Positions 36,017 through 46,400 of a DNA stretch of 64,000 nt are shown here, piece after piece. Under the pieces are notes generated by a model. The model was not told the origin of the DNA, did not search any database, and saw nothing but the letters and a program-made list of their open reading frames with translations. Location of the stretch: positions 434,001 to 498,000 of the forward strand of contig NZ_VIWX01000005.1 in NCBI RefSeq assembly GCF_007829955.1, written 5' to 3'. The stretch is from Saccharopolyspora dendranthemae. Lineage in GTDB: Bacteria > Actinomycetota > Actinomycetes > Mycobacteriales > Pseudonocardiaceae. Within the stretch, counting starts at the first letter, position 1. Every line of letters begins with the position of its first letter. Both the position numbers and the translations under genes were made by a program.

Positions 36017-36652
36017 CTACGCGGGGGGCAGTTTCTGCAGGGCCGCGGTGGTCAGGCCGAAGAGCCGCTCGGCCGTGTCCGCAGCTGAGGCGTCCTTGAG
36101 CGACAGCATCGTCAGCAGCGATCTGTCCGATCTGATCGCCGTCGCGGCCGTGCAGGTCTGGTAGCCCGTGACCGGTTCGCAATACAGCCAGCTGGAGTAA
36201 CCCCGCACGTCCACTTCGACGCCGCGCGGTTGCCGCTGGGCGATCGCCGGGAACGGCTCGTGGAAACCGGCGGCGGCCGTGTTGTCCGGACTGTCCGGGC
36301 TGCCGCCGAGCAGGTGCGCGCAGGCGCCCGGCACCGGGCTGCCCGGGTGCGGTGGGCCCGCCACGCCCCCGACAGGGGTGAGGTCCTCGGGTGAGAGCAG
36401 ACCGCACGCGTCGGCATCGCCGCGCGGGGCCGGGATGCGGGGTGGCTGCGCGATCGCCGAGCGGGTGTGCGGCGCCTCGGACTCGGGTTGGTCCAGGAAA
36501 CCCGCCGCCGGGACGGGTCGACCGGCCACGTCGGTCGAACAACCGCTGAGCGCCGATCCACCGATCAGGACGCACAGCGCGAGCACCCGCGGTAGGCGGT
36601 GACGGACATTCGGCACGGGGTAACCGTAGCGGCGAGGAGTGCGGGAGACCAC
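36017..36652 (-). CDS. DUF3558-type lipoprotein
   Basis: The protein has a basic n-region, a hydrophobic stretch (VLALCVLIGGSAL) and the lipobox LSGC, so it is an exported lipoprotein. The mature part shows the DUF3558 pattern: DACGLLSPEDLTPV, GACAHLLGG and SWLYCEPVTGYQTCTAATAI with paired cysteines. Function of the family is unknown. The GTG at 36652 has AGGAGG twelve bases upstream; the GTG at 36616 would give a more usual signal peptide. The gene is divergent from the CopD-CtaG fusion. Confidence 0.8.
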   Translation of the reverse strand: MVSRTPRRYGYPVPNVRHRLPRVLALCVLIGGSALSGCSTDVAGRPVPAAGFLDQPESEAPHTRSAIAQPPRIPAPRGDADACGLLSPEDLTPVGGVAGPPHPGSPVPGACAHLLGGSPDSPDNTAAAGFHEPFPAIAQRQPRGVEVDVRGYSSWLYCEPVTGYQTCTAATAIRSDRSLLTMLSLKDASAADTAERLFGLTTAALQKLPPA

Positions 36653-36709
36653 GCCCAGGTGTGCCCTCCTGACCGGTGATGCCGACGCCGGGGCCGTTAC
36701 GCTCGGTAC

Positions 36710-38713
36710 GTGCCATCAGAGTCAGTCGCCGAACCGAATTCCAGGCGCAGTGCTTCCGGCACGGTCGGCGTGCTGGTCTTCACCGCAGGAGTGCTCGCGG
36801 CGTTGATCGCCGCCGCTCTGACCGCGCTGTCCGCCGGAGCCAACTACGCCCTCCTCGGACTGCCCGATCCCGGTCCCGTCACCCAGTACGGCCTGCCGGT
36901 GGTCCGGGTCATCGCCGAGACCGGGGCCGTGGTGACCATCGGTTCGCTGCTGCTGGCAGCCTTCGGCATCCCCGCGAGCCGCTCCGGCGCGCTGCTCGCC
37001 GACGGCTACGCGGCGGTCCGCGCCGCCGGCTGGGGCGCATCGGCATGGTTCGTCGGTGCCGCCCTGATGGTGCCGTTCATCTGCGCCGACGCCACCGGGC
37101 GGCCGGTGAACGACGTGCTCAGCGCCGAGGTGATGTTCGGCCTGATCGACGCGCTCGAAGAAGCCAAGGCCTGGGCGTTGACCGCGCTGATCGCGTTCCT
37201 CGTCGCGGTGGCCTGCCGGATCGTGCTGTCCTGGGGCTGGACGGTGGTCACCTTCGCCCTCGGTCTCGCCGGGCTGATGCCCGTCATCGCCACCGGCCAC
37301 TCCGCCAGCGGCGGTGCTCACGACATCGCCACCAACAGCCTGCTGTTCCACCTGGTCGCAGCCGTGCTGTGGGTCGGCGGACTGATCGCCCTGATCGCCC
37401 ACGCGGCTCGTGGCGGGGCGCACCTCCCTCTCGTCGCCCGCCGGTTCTCGGTGATCGCACTGATCAGCTGGGTCGCCATGGCGTTGTCCGGGGTGATCAA
37501 CGCGCTCGTGCGGGTCTCGCCGGAGCAGCTGTTCGGCTCCACCTACGGACTGCTCGTCCTGCTCAAGATCGCGGGCCTGCTCGTCCTCGGCGTCTTCGGA
37601 TACCTGCAGCGCAACAAGGCCGTCGCACGCCTGGAGGAGGGATCGTCCGGGCTGCTGCGACTCGGCGCCCTCGAAGTGCTGATCATGTTCGCCACCCTCG
37701 GCGTCGCGGTCGCGCTCGGCCGCACCCCGCCGCCCGGCGGCTACGCCATCGTGCCCAGCCGCACCGAGCTGATCATCGGCTACACCCTCGACGCACCGCC
37801 GGACCTCTGGCGGCTGCTGTTCGACTTCCGCTTCGACCTCGTCTACGGCACGGCGGCCCTGGTCCTGGCCGGCCTCTACCTGTGGGGCGCGCACCGACTC
37901 AAGGCCAGGGGAGACGCGTGGCCCGTCGGGCGGACCATCGCCTGGCTGTGCGGCTGCCTGACGATCCTCGTCGCCACCTCCGCCGGTGTCGGCCGCTACG
38001 CGCCCGCCGTGTTCAGCGTGCACATGGGCCAGCACATGCTGCTGTCCATGCTCGCCCCGGTGTTCCTGGTGCTGGGCGGACCGACCTCACTGGCGCTGCG
38101 CGTGTTCAAGCCCGCCGGCAAGAACCAGCCCGCCGGGCCGCGCGAATGGCTGATGGCGTTCGTCAACTCGCCGCTGACCCGGCTGCTCACCCACCCGATC
38201 GTCGCGCTCGTGCTGTTCGTCGGCTCCTTCTACGGGCTGTACTTCACCGGGCTGTTCGACCTCGCCCTCAACCAGCACTGGGCGCACCTGGCGATGAACG
38301 CGCACTTCCTGCTCGTCGGCTACATCTTCTACTGGCCGGTGATCGGCATCGACCCGGCGCCTCGTCAGCTGCCGCCCATGGGCAAGGTCGGCCTGGTCTT
38401 CGCCTCCATGCCCTTCCACGCCTTCTTCGGCATCGCCCTGATGATGTCCGCCAAACCCATCGGCGGTGACTTCTACCGCAGCCTCGACCTGCCGTGGTTC
38501 GTCGACCTGCTCGCCGACCAGCGGCTCGGTGGCGGCCTGGCCTGGGCTTCCGGTGAGGTCCCGCTGGTGGTGGTGATGCTGGCCCTGCTCATCCAGTGGT
38601 CCAGGGCGGATGATCGGCAGGCTCGGCGGATCGATCGGAAGGCGGATAAGGATGGGGATGCCGATCTCACCGCCTACAACGAGATGCTGCGCCGGCTCGC
38701 CGAGAAGGACTGA
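36710..38713 (+). CDS. CopD-CtaG fusion membrane protein
   Basis: The 667-residue protein fuses two membrane units. Residues 1-330 are CopD-like, with about eight helices and the histidines ATGHSASGGAHD and FHLVAAVLWVGGL. Residues 345-630 are the caa3-type CtaG domain, with VHMGQHMLLSMLAPVFLVLGGP, NQHWAHLAMNAHFLLVGYIFYW and ASMPFHAFFGIALM. CopD takes part in copper uptake and CtaG in copper delivery to cytochrome oxidase, so the fusion probably supplies copper to the aa3 oxidase. The fusion is standard in actinobacteria. The GTG start at 36710 is followed by a polar 17-residue leader. Confidence 0.9.
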   Translation: MPSESVAEPNSRRSASGTVGVLVFTAGVLAALIAAALTALSAGANYALLGLPDPGPVTQYGLPVVRVIAETGAVVTIGSLLLAAFGIPASRSGALLADGYAAVRAAGWGASAWFVGAALMVPFICADATGRPVNDVLSAEVMFGLIDALEEAKAWALTALIAFLVAVACRIVLSWGWTVVTFALGLAGLMPVIATGHSASGGAHDIATNSLLFHLVAAVLWVGGLIALIAHAARGGAHLPLVARRFSVIALISWVAMALSGVINALVRVSPEQLFGSTYGLLVLLKIAGLLVLGVFGYLQRNKAVARLEEGSSGLLRLGALEVLIMFATLGVAVALGRTPPPGGYAIVPSRTELIIGYTLDAPPDLWRLLFDFRFDLVYGTAALVLAGLYLWGAHRLKARGDAWPVGRTIAWLCGCLTILVATSAGVGRYAPAVFSVHMGQHMLLSMLAPVFLVLGGPTSLALRVFKPAGKNQPAGPREWLMAFVNSPLTRLLTHPIVALVLFVGSFYGLYFTGLFDLALNQHWAHLAMNAHFLLVGYIFYWPVIGIDPAPRQLPPMGKVGLVFASMPFHAFFGIALMMSAKPIGGDFYRSLDLPWFVDLLADQRLGGGLAWASGEVPLVVVMLALLIQWSRADDRQARRIDRKADKDGDADLTAYNEMLRRLAEKD

Positions 38714-38836
38714 TCGGTTTTTCAGGGCTTGGCCCGTGCGGTGCGAGTTCAGCTGTCAGCGGTCCTGCTGGGTGGCCGCGCTCGTTCACTGACAAGACTC
38801 CGTGGTCTTGCTGCTTCGCGGTGCCGGAAGCGGAAC

Positions 38837-38923
38837 CTCAGACGTCTTCTGGGTCCGGGATCCGAGACTTGAGTATGAACGGATACGCGGCGCTACGGCT
38901 GTCCTCCCCAGAAGACGTCTGAG
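38837..38923. repeat. 17-bp perfect inverted repeat with 53-base spacer
   Basis: CTCAGACGTCTTCTGGG at 38837-38853 is the exact reverse complement of 38907-38923. The spacer is 53 bases. It could be a dispersed palindromic element or a large terminator stem for the CopD-CtaG gene. No target-site duplication or transposase is present. Confidence 0.75.
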
Positions 38924-38963
38924 AACCCGCGGCGGTGCGAGTTGCTCAGGTGGGGTAGTGAGG

Positions 38964-38980
38964 AAGCGGCTTCGCCGCTT
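38964..38980. terminator. Short perfect hairpin upstream of ettA
   Basis: AAGCGGC (38964-38970) pairs with GCCGCTT (38974-38980) across TTC. It may help end transcription from the CopD-CtaG gene 250 bases upstream. No U tract follows. Confidence 0.35.
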
Positions 38981-39090
38981 GCCTGACGTCTGGGCTTCGC
39001 CGGTTGCTTGACGTTCGTGCCTTGTCGCTCGTTCGGGTTGCGGGGGCCCGCGTGTGTGGGGGTGGGTGGGACGCAACTACGATTCAGGGC

Positions 39091-40764
<1,674 letters not shown>

Positions 40765-40775
40765 TCGGAGGCGCC

Positions 40776-43337
40776 TTGGCGAGCGTGGCCGCTGTGGCAG
40801 AGCCCAGCTCGGTGGAAGGGTTTCTCGACCCCGCGTGGCAGATGCGGTGGAGAGTCCCGGAGCTGGCGTTGGTGCTCAGCGACAGAGCGGTCGCGTTCGC
40901 CAGGCGCACCGGTGACCGGGGCGCGCGGTTGCGCGCCGAGTCGCTGGCCCTGTTCGCCGCCAACCGGCTGGGACGCGGTGTCGCCTCCACCGGCCGCGCG
41001 CTGGCCGCGGTGCGCGAAGCGGAAGCGTCGGGCGGTGACGTCCTCACCCGGCTGCGCATCGAGCTCGGCTGGTGCGCCGTCCACGCGGGCAGCCACGAGG
41101 TGGCCGTCCGCATCCTGCGCGGGGAACTCGCGCAGGACCGCATCGAACCCACCCTCCGCGCGCACGCGCTGCTCGCACTGGCCTCGGCGCTGCCCGCGCA
41201 GCAGGACGTCGACGAGCGCAGCCAGGTCCTCGACGAGGCGGAACGCCTCTACGCCGACTGCGACGACGACCAGGACCTCGCCCGCGTGCTCAAGGCCCGG
41301 GTGTGGGTGATTCGCGCGGCGCACTGCCGCAGGCTCGGTGAGTTCGGCGAGGCCGTTTCGGCCACCGATGCCGGGCTGGGCCTGTTGCGCAGGCTCAGCG
41401 ATCCGGAGGCCGAGGCGGGCGAGATCCAGACCCGGCTGCTGCTGGAACGCGTGCACGCCCTGCTCGACCAGGGGCATCGGGTGGAAGCCGTCGAGACCAG
41501 TCAGGCCGTGCTCGCCGAACCCGTGCGCGCGGCGGCCGCTGGTCCCACCGGGTGGCTCGGGCTCGCGCTCGCCACCCGCGTTCACCTGCCTGCCGGCGAC
41601 CACGGGGCCGCGCTGCGCGTGCTGGCCGAGACCGCCGCGATCTCGGAGCGGCACAAGCTGGACGGCCTGCTCGCCGAAGCGCTCAACGCGCTGTCCCGCG
41701 CGCACGAGCGCGTCGAGGAGTTCTCCGACGCGCTGCAGGCGTTGCGCGGTGCGTACTCGGCGGACCGCCGGTGGCGCTCGGCCGTGCACAGCGCTCGGGT
41801 CGGCCTGCTGAGCGCCTATCCGGCGGAAGCACCGCGCAGCCGGCGGGCGTCGGTCGTGGCGTCGGTTCCCGGACCCGTGGCTGCCGCACCGGTCGCTCCG
41901 GCGCCCGTCTCCACGGCTCCCGAACCTGCGGCACCGGTCGCTGCCGAACCTGCGGCTCCCGAGCCCGTGGCTCCTGCCGCTCCCGAGCCTGGCGCCGCCG
42001 AGCCCGTGGCTCCTGAGCCGGTGACTCCTGAGCCGGTGACGACGGGGCCCGTTGTCGCTGGTCCTGACCTTGCTGAGCATGCGGAGCCGGAACTTGTCGC
42101 CGCTGAGCCCGAGGCTCCCGAGCCGGAACCGGAGCCCGAGCCGAGTTCGGTTGCCGCGGAACCCGCGACGGCGGCTCACGACGAGCCCACCGGGACCGGG
42201 CGCGGCGGGTACGCCGAGGCCCACGACGCCGCGCGGCTGCTGATGGAGGCGCTGACCAAGCGCGCCGCGGAGGAAGCCGAAGAGCCTGCGACCGCGCCGT
42301 CTGAAGAAGAGCCGCCCGCCGAGCGGCAGGCGATGCCCGAGCCGCGCGTGGCCTTCGACTCGGCCTCGCCGAGCGAGATGTTCTCGGGCGGGCAACAGCC
42401 GCCCGCCACGGAACCGCAGTCCGCCGCAGACGCTTGGTGGCCGTCCCACGAGGCTCCGAGCGCCGCCGCGGACGAGCCCGTCGCCGAGGACGCGGTCAGC
42501 GGCCACGCGTCCTCCGACAACAGCTCCGCGGGATATGAGAACGCCGGCCAGGACTACGGGGATCACGAGTCCGGCGGCTACGAGGACGGCTACGGCGAGG
42601 ACGACCCGTCGCAGCGGTGGAGCGGTGATCCGCTGGCGGCCGCGGCCGACAGCCTGCGCCGCATCACCGAGGCCCACGACCGCCGCGGGCACGCTCAGCA
42701 CGTCGACCCGGAGCCCGTGACGCCGCCGCAGGGCTTCCCCGCGGTGGAACCGCAGGACCATCCGGTGCAGGCCGCTCAGGACGTGCCCGAGGGGTCCGGT
42801 GGGCGCCGGTCCAAGGGCAAGTCGCTGGCCGAGATCCGCGCCGAGCTCCAGCTCCCGGCCGATCACCAGCCCTCCCGCAGGCGTTCGCGGCACGCCGATC
42901 CCGATCCGCTCGCCGCGTTCCAGCCCGCGCAGCCGGAACCGGATCCTCCGGCCAGGTCTGCCGAGGACACGGATCCGAGCTTCCGGTTCAGCCCGCCGGA
43001 GCCGAGCCCGGAGCCCGCGCCGGAGCCGAGCGCTGACGCGAGCCTGGCCGACCTGCTCGCCGACGCGCTCATGGCTTACAACGAAGGCCGCACCGATGAT
43101 GCCAAGCAGCAGGTCAGCGAGGGCATCGCCGCCGTAGGATATGGCGGTCATCACAATTCCGGTTACGGTGAGCCGGGCTACGACGACAGCCACAGCGACA
43201 GCCATTCGGAACGCACCGACGACGACGCCGTCGGTGGGACCCGACGCAGCCGTCGACAGTCCACAGAGGATGATCGGCTCGGTGCCCGTCACCGCGCGCC
43301 CGGATTCGGTGGTGCGGCAGCGGATCCGTTGCTCTGA
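40776..43337 (+). CDS. Large TPR-like protein with Pro/Ala/Glu-rich tail, unknown function
   Basis: Residues 1-350 of 853 are helical and look like degenerate tetratricopeptide repeats (ALVLSDRAVAFARRTGDRGARLRAESLALF is typical in style). Residues 360-500 are low-complexity with repeated EPVAPEPVTPEPV-type phrases. The rest is acidic and disordered, with a short conserved-looking helix SLADLLADALMAYNEGR near residue 760 that itself resembles a single TPR, and a His/Gly/Asp-rich end. TTG 40776 follows GGAGG closely; GTG 40785 is an alternative. It sits 11 bases after ettA, so co-expression is likely. I do not recognise a named family. Confidence 0.75.
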   Translation: MASVAAVAEPSSVEGFLDPAWQMRWRVPELALVLSDRAVAFARRTGDRGARLRAESLALFAANRLGRGVASTGRALAAVREAEASGGDVLTRLRIELGWCAVHAGSHEVAVRILRGELAQDRIEPTLRAHALLALASALPAQQDVDERSQVLDEAERLYADCDDDQDLARVLKARVWVIRAAHCRRLGEFGEAVSATDAGLGLLRRLSDPEAEAGEIQTRLLLERVHALLDQGHRVEAVETSQAVLAEPVRAAAAGPTGWLGLALATRVHLPAGDHGAALRVLAETAAISERHKLDGLLAEALNALSRAHERVEEFSDALQALRGAYSADRRWRSAVHSARVGLLSAYPAEAPRSRRASVVASVPGPVAAAPVAPAPVSTAPEPAAPVAAEPAAPEPVAPAAPEPGAAEPVAPEPVTPEPVTTGPVVAGPDLAEHAEPELVAAEPEAPEPEPEPEPSSVAAEPATAAHDEPTGTGRGGYAEAHDAARLLMEALTKRAAEEAEEPATAPSEEEPPAERQAMPEPRVAFDSASPSEMFSGGQQPPATEPQSAADAWWPSHEAPSAAADEPVAEDAVSGHASSDNSSAGYENAGQDYGDHESGGYEDGYGEDDPSQRWSGDPLAAAADSLRRITEAHDRRGHAQHVDPEPVTPPQGFPAVEPQDHPVQAAQDVPEGSGGRRSKGKSLAEIRAELQLPADHQPSRRRSRHADPDPLAAFQPAQPEPDPPARSAEDTDPSFRFSPPEPSPEPAPEPSADASLADLLADALMAYNEGRTDDAKQQVSEGIAAVGYGGHHNSGYGEPGYDDSHSDSHSERTDDDAVGGTRRSRRQSTEDDRLGARHRAPGFGGAAADPLL

Positions 43338-43478
43338 GATACCTTCCGGACATCGATCGTTGCGTCTGTTTTCACCCGCGGTACTCAGTCAGATCCCGGC
43401 CCCGTGAGCGGGAACTGACAGTCTTAGAGTGGAACCTGTTGGCACAACGAGGTGCCGTAAAGCGTGGAGCTGCCTGAC

Positions 43479-46400
43479 ATGACCTCGAATCCCGGACAAG
43501 CGCACACCGGAACGGCCGGCGAGCAGTCCGAGAACCCCGAACTGGCCAAGCGGCGGTTGCTGGACCGAGCCGTCGAGTTCGCCCCCGAACTCGGCGAGCT
43601 GCTGCGCACCTACTACCGCCACGTCCCGGCCGAAGAACTCGTCGACGACGACCCGAACGACCTGGTCGGCGCCCTCAGATCGCACCACCGGCTGGCCGCG
43701 ACCCGCGCCGCCGGTCGCCCCCTGGTGCAGATCTTCAACCCGACGGGCGATGAGCACGGCTGGCACAGCCAGGCCACCGTGGTCCAGACGGTCACCGACG
43801 ACATGCCGTACCTGGTGGACTCGCTGATCGCCGAGCTCGGCCGCGACAACGCGGACGTGCTGCGCGTGATCCACCCCATCGTCGTCGTCAGACGCGACCT
43901 CGCGGGCGAGCTGCTGGAGGTCCTGCCGGAAGCCGACCCGTCCGACCCGCCCTCCGGCGCCATGGCGGAGAGCTGGATGTTCGTCGAGGTCGGCCAGGTC
44001 GTCGACCCGGAGCGGCTCACCGCGCTCAAGCAGGACCTCGGCGGTGTTCTCAACGACGTGCGCGAGGTGGTCGAGGACACCGAGCGGATGCTCTCCTGCG
44101 CCCGGTCGCTGGCCGACGAGCTGGAGAAGAACCCGCCGCCGCTGCCGCACGAGGACGTCACCGACGGGGCCGGGCTGCTGCGCTGGCTGGCCGACGGGCA
44201 CTTCACCTTCCTCGGTTACCGGCACTACGAGCTGGTCGAGGACGACGGCGATGCGCTGCAGGCCGTGCTGGCCTCCGGGCTGGGCGTGCTGCGCAGCGAC
44301 AGCGTCGCCTCGCGGAGCCTGACCACCGGACCGGACTCCAGCGCGCTGTCGAAGGACCTGCTAGTGCTCACCCAGGCCGGTGCTCAGTCCACAGTGCACC
44401 GTCCGGTCCACCCGTTCTACGTGGGCGTCAAGACCTTCGACGAGTCGGGCCGGGTCACCGGCGAGCACCGGTTCCTGGGCCTGTTCACCACCACGGCGCT
44501 GCACGAGGACGTCCTCGACATCCCGTTCGTGGAGCGCCGGGTGCGAGAGGTCATCCACCGCGCGGGATTCCCGCTGGAGTCCTACTCGGGCCAGCGGATG
44601 CTGGAGGAGATCCAGAGCTACCCGCGCACCGAGCTGCTGTCCACGGACTTCGAAACGCTGCAGGAGACCATCACCGGCGTGCTGGCGCTGGCCGAGCGGC
44701 GCAAGCTCAAGCCGTTCCTGCGGCGCGACTCCTACGGCCGGTTCTTCTCCTGCCTGGTCTACCTGCCGCGCGACCGCTACACGACCAGCTCGCGGCTGGC
44801 GATGCAGGAGGTGCTGCTCGACGAGCTCGGCGGCACCGGCCTGGAGTACAGCACGCGCGTGGGCGAATCGACGCTGGCGCGAGTGCACTTCGTGGTGCAC
44901 ACCGACCCGGAGGACCAGGTCGAGCCGAACCTCGGGCGCATCCAGCAGCGGCTCGACGGTGCCATCCACACCTGGGACGACCAGATGGTCACCGAGCTCG
45001 ACGCCGAGCGCTCCGGCAGGGGAGCGGGCGGCGGGCCGGCCCGCGCGCTGTCCGAGGCGATCAGCCAGGCCGGGCAGGACTACGCGTCCGGGTTCCCGGA
45101 GGCCTACAAGGAGGACTTCAGCGCCGCCGAGGGCCTGCGGGACCTGCGTCGCCTGGAGTCGCTGAAGGGCTCCGACGACCTGCGCATGTCGTTCTACGTC
45201 CCGCGCGACGCGAGCGCCGGTCAGCGCCGCTTCAAGCTCTACGTCGGTGAGCGGGTCACGTTGTCCCGGGTGCTGCCGGTGCTGCAGAGCATGGGCGTGG
45301 AGGTCGTCGACGAGCGGCCCTACGACCTGACCCTGGAGGGCTCCGGGAACCGGTTCTACATCTACGACTTCGGGCTGCGGCTGGACTCCGGCCTGCTCGA
45401 CAACACCGACCCGCAGCTGCTGGACTCGCTCCGGCAGCGCTTCGAGGACGCGTTCCGCGCGGTCTGGCTCGGCGACGCCGAGGTCGACCGGTTCAACGCG
45501 CTGGTGCTGCGGGCCGGGCTGAACTGGCGGCAGGCCGCCGTGCTGCGCGCCTACGCGAAGTACCTGCGTCAGGTCGGAATCGCCTACACGCAGGACTACA
45601 TCGAGGACTCCATCCTCGCGCACCGCACCACGACGACCGCGCTGGTGCGGCTCTTCGAAGCCCGGTTCGACCCGGCGATCGGCGAAGCCGACCGCAAGAC
45701 GCGCGAAGCCGAGCTGACCGAGTCGGTCAACGAGCTCATCGACGAGGTCACCAGCCTCGACGTGGACCGGATCCTGCGCAGCTACCTCAGCCTGATCCGG
45801 GCCACCCTGCGCACGAACTACTTCGTCGACATGGCCGAGCGCGAGCGCCCGTTCCTGGCGTTCAAGCTGGAGCCGCGCGAGATCCCGGGTCTGCCCGAGC
45901 CCCGGCCGCAGTTCGAGATCTTCGTGTACTCGCCGTGGGTCGAGGGCGTGCACCTGCGCTTCGGTTCCGTGGCGCGCGGTGGGTTGCGCTGGTCGGACCG
46001 GCCGCAGGACTTCCGCACGGAGATCCTGGGACTGGTCAAGGCCCAGGCGGTGAAGAACGCGGTGATCGTGCCGGTCGGCGCGAAGGGCGGCTTCGTGGTC
46101 AAGCGCCCGCCCGTCGCCACCGGCGACCCGGCGGTGGACCGCAAGGCGTCCCGGGACGAAGGCGTGGCCTGCTACCGGATGTTCATCTCCGGCCTGCTGG
46201 ACCTCACCGACAACCTGGTGGGCGGCGAAGTGGCCCCGCCGCAGAACGTGGTGCGCCACGACGGCGACGACACGTACCTGGTCGTCGCGGCCGACAAGGG
46301 CACGGCGACGTTCTCCGACATCGCCAACGAGGTCGCCCAGTCCCGCGGGTTCTGGCTCGGCGACGCCTTCGCCTCCGGTGGCTCGGTCGGCTACGACCAC

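Larger units (their letters stand above)
38714..39090. other. 377-base intergenic region with inverted repeats, no gene seen
   Basis: Short open frames on both strands here have atypical composition and no ribosome sites. The stretch holds a 17-bp inverted repeat and a separate short hairpin. The ettA promoter must lie in its last part; no clear -10/-35 pair is visible. Confidence 0.6.

Noticed and set aside
38802..39011. Small plus-strand open frame in the ettA upstream region
   Set aside because: It spans the inverted repeat, lacks a ribosome site and shows no protein-like composition.
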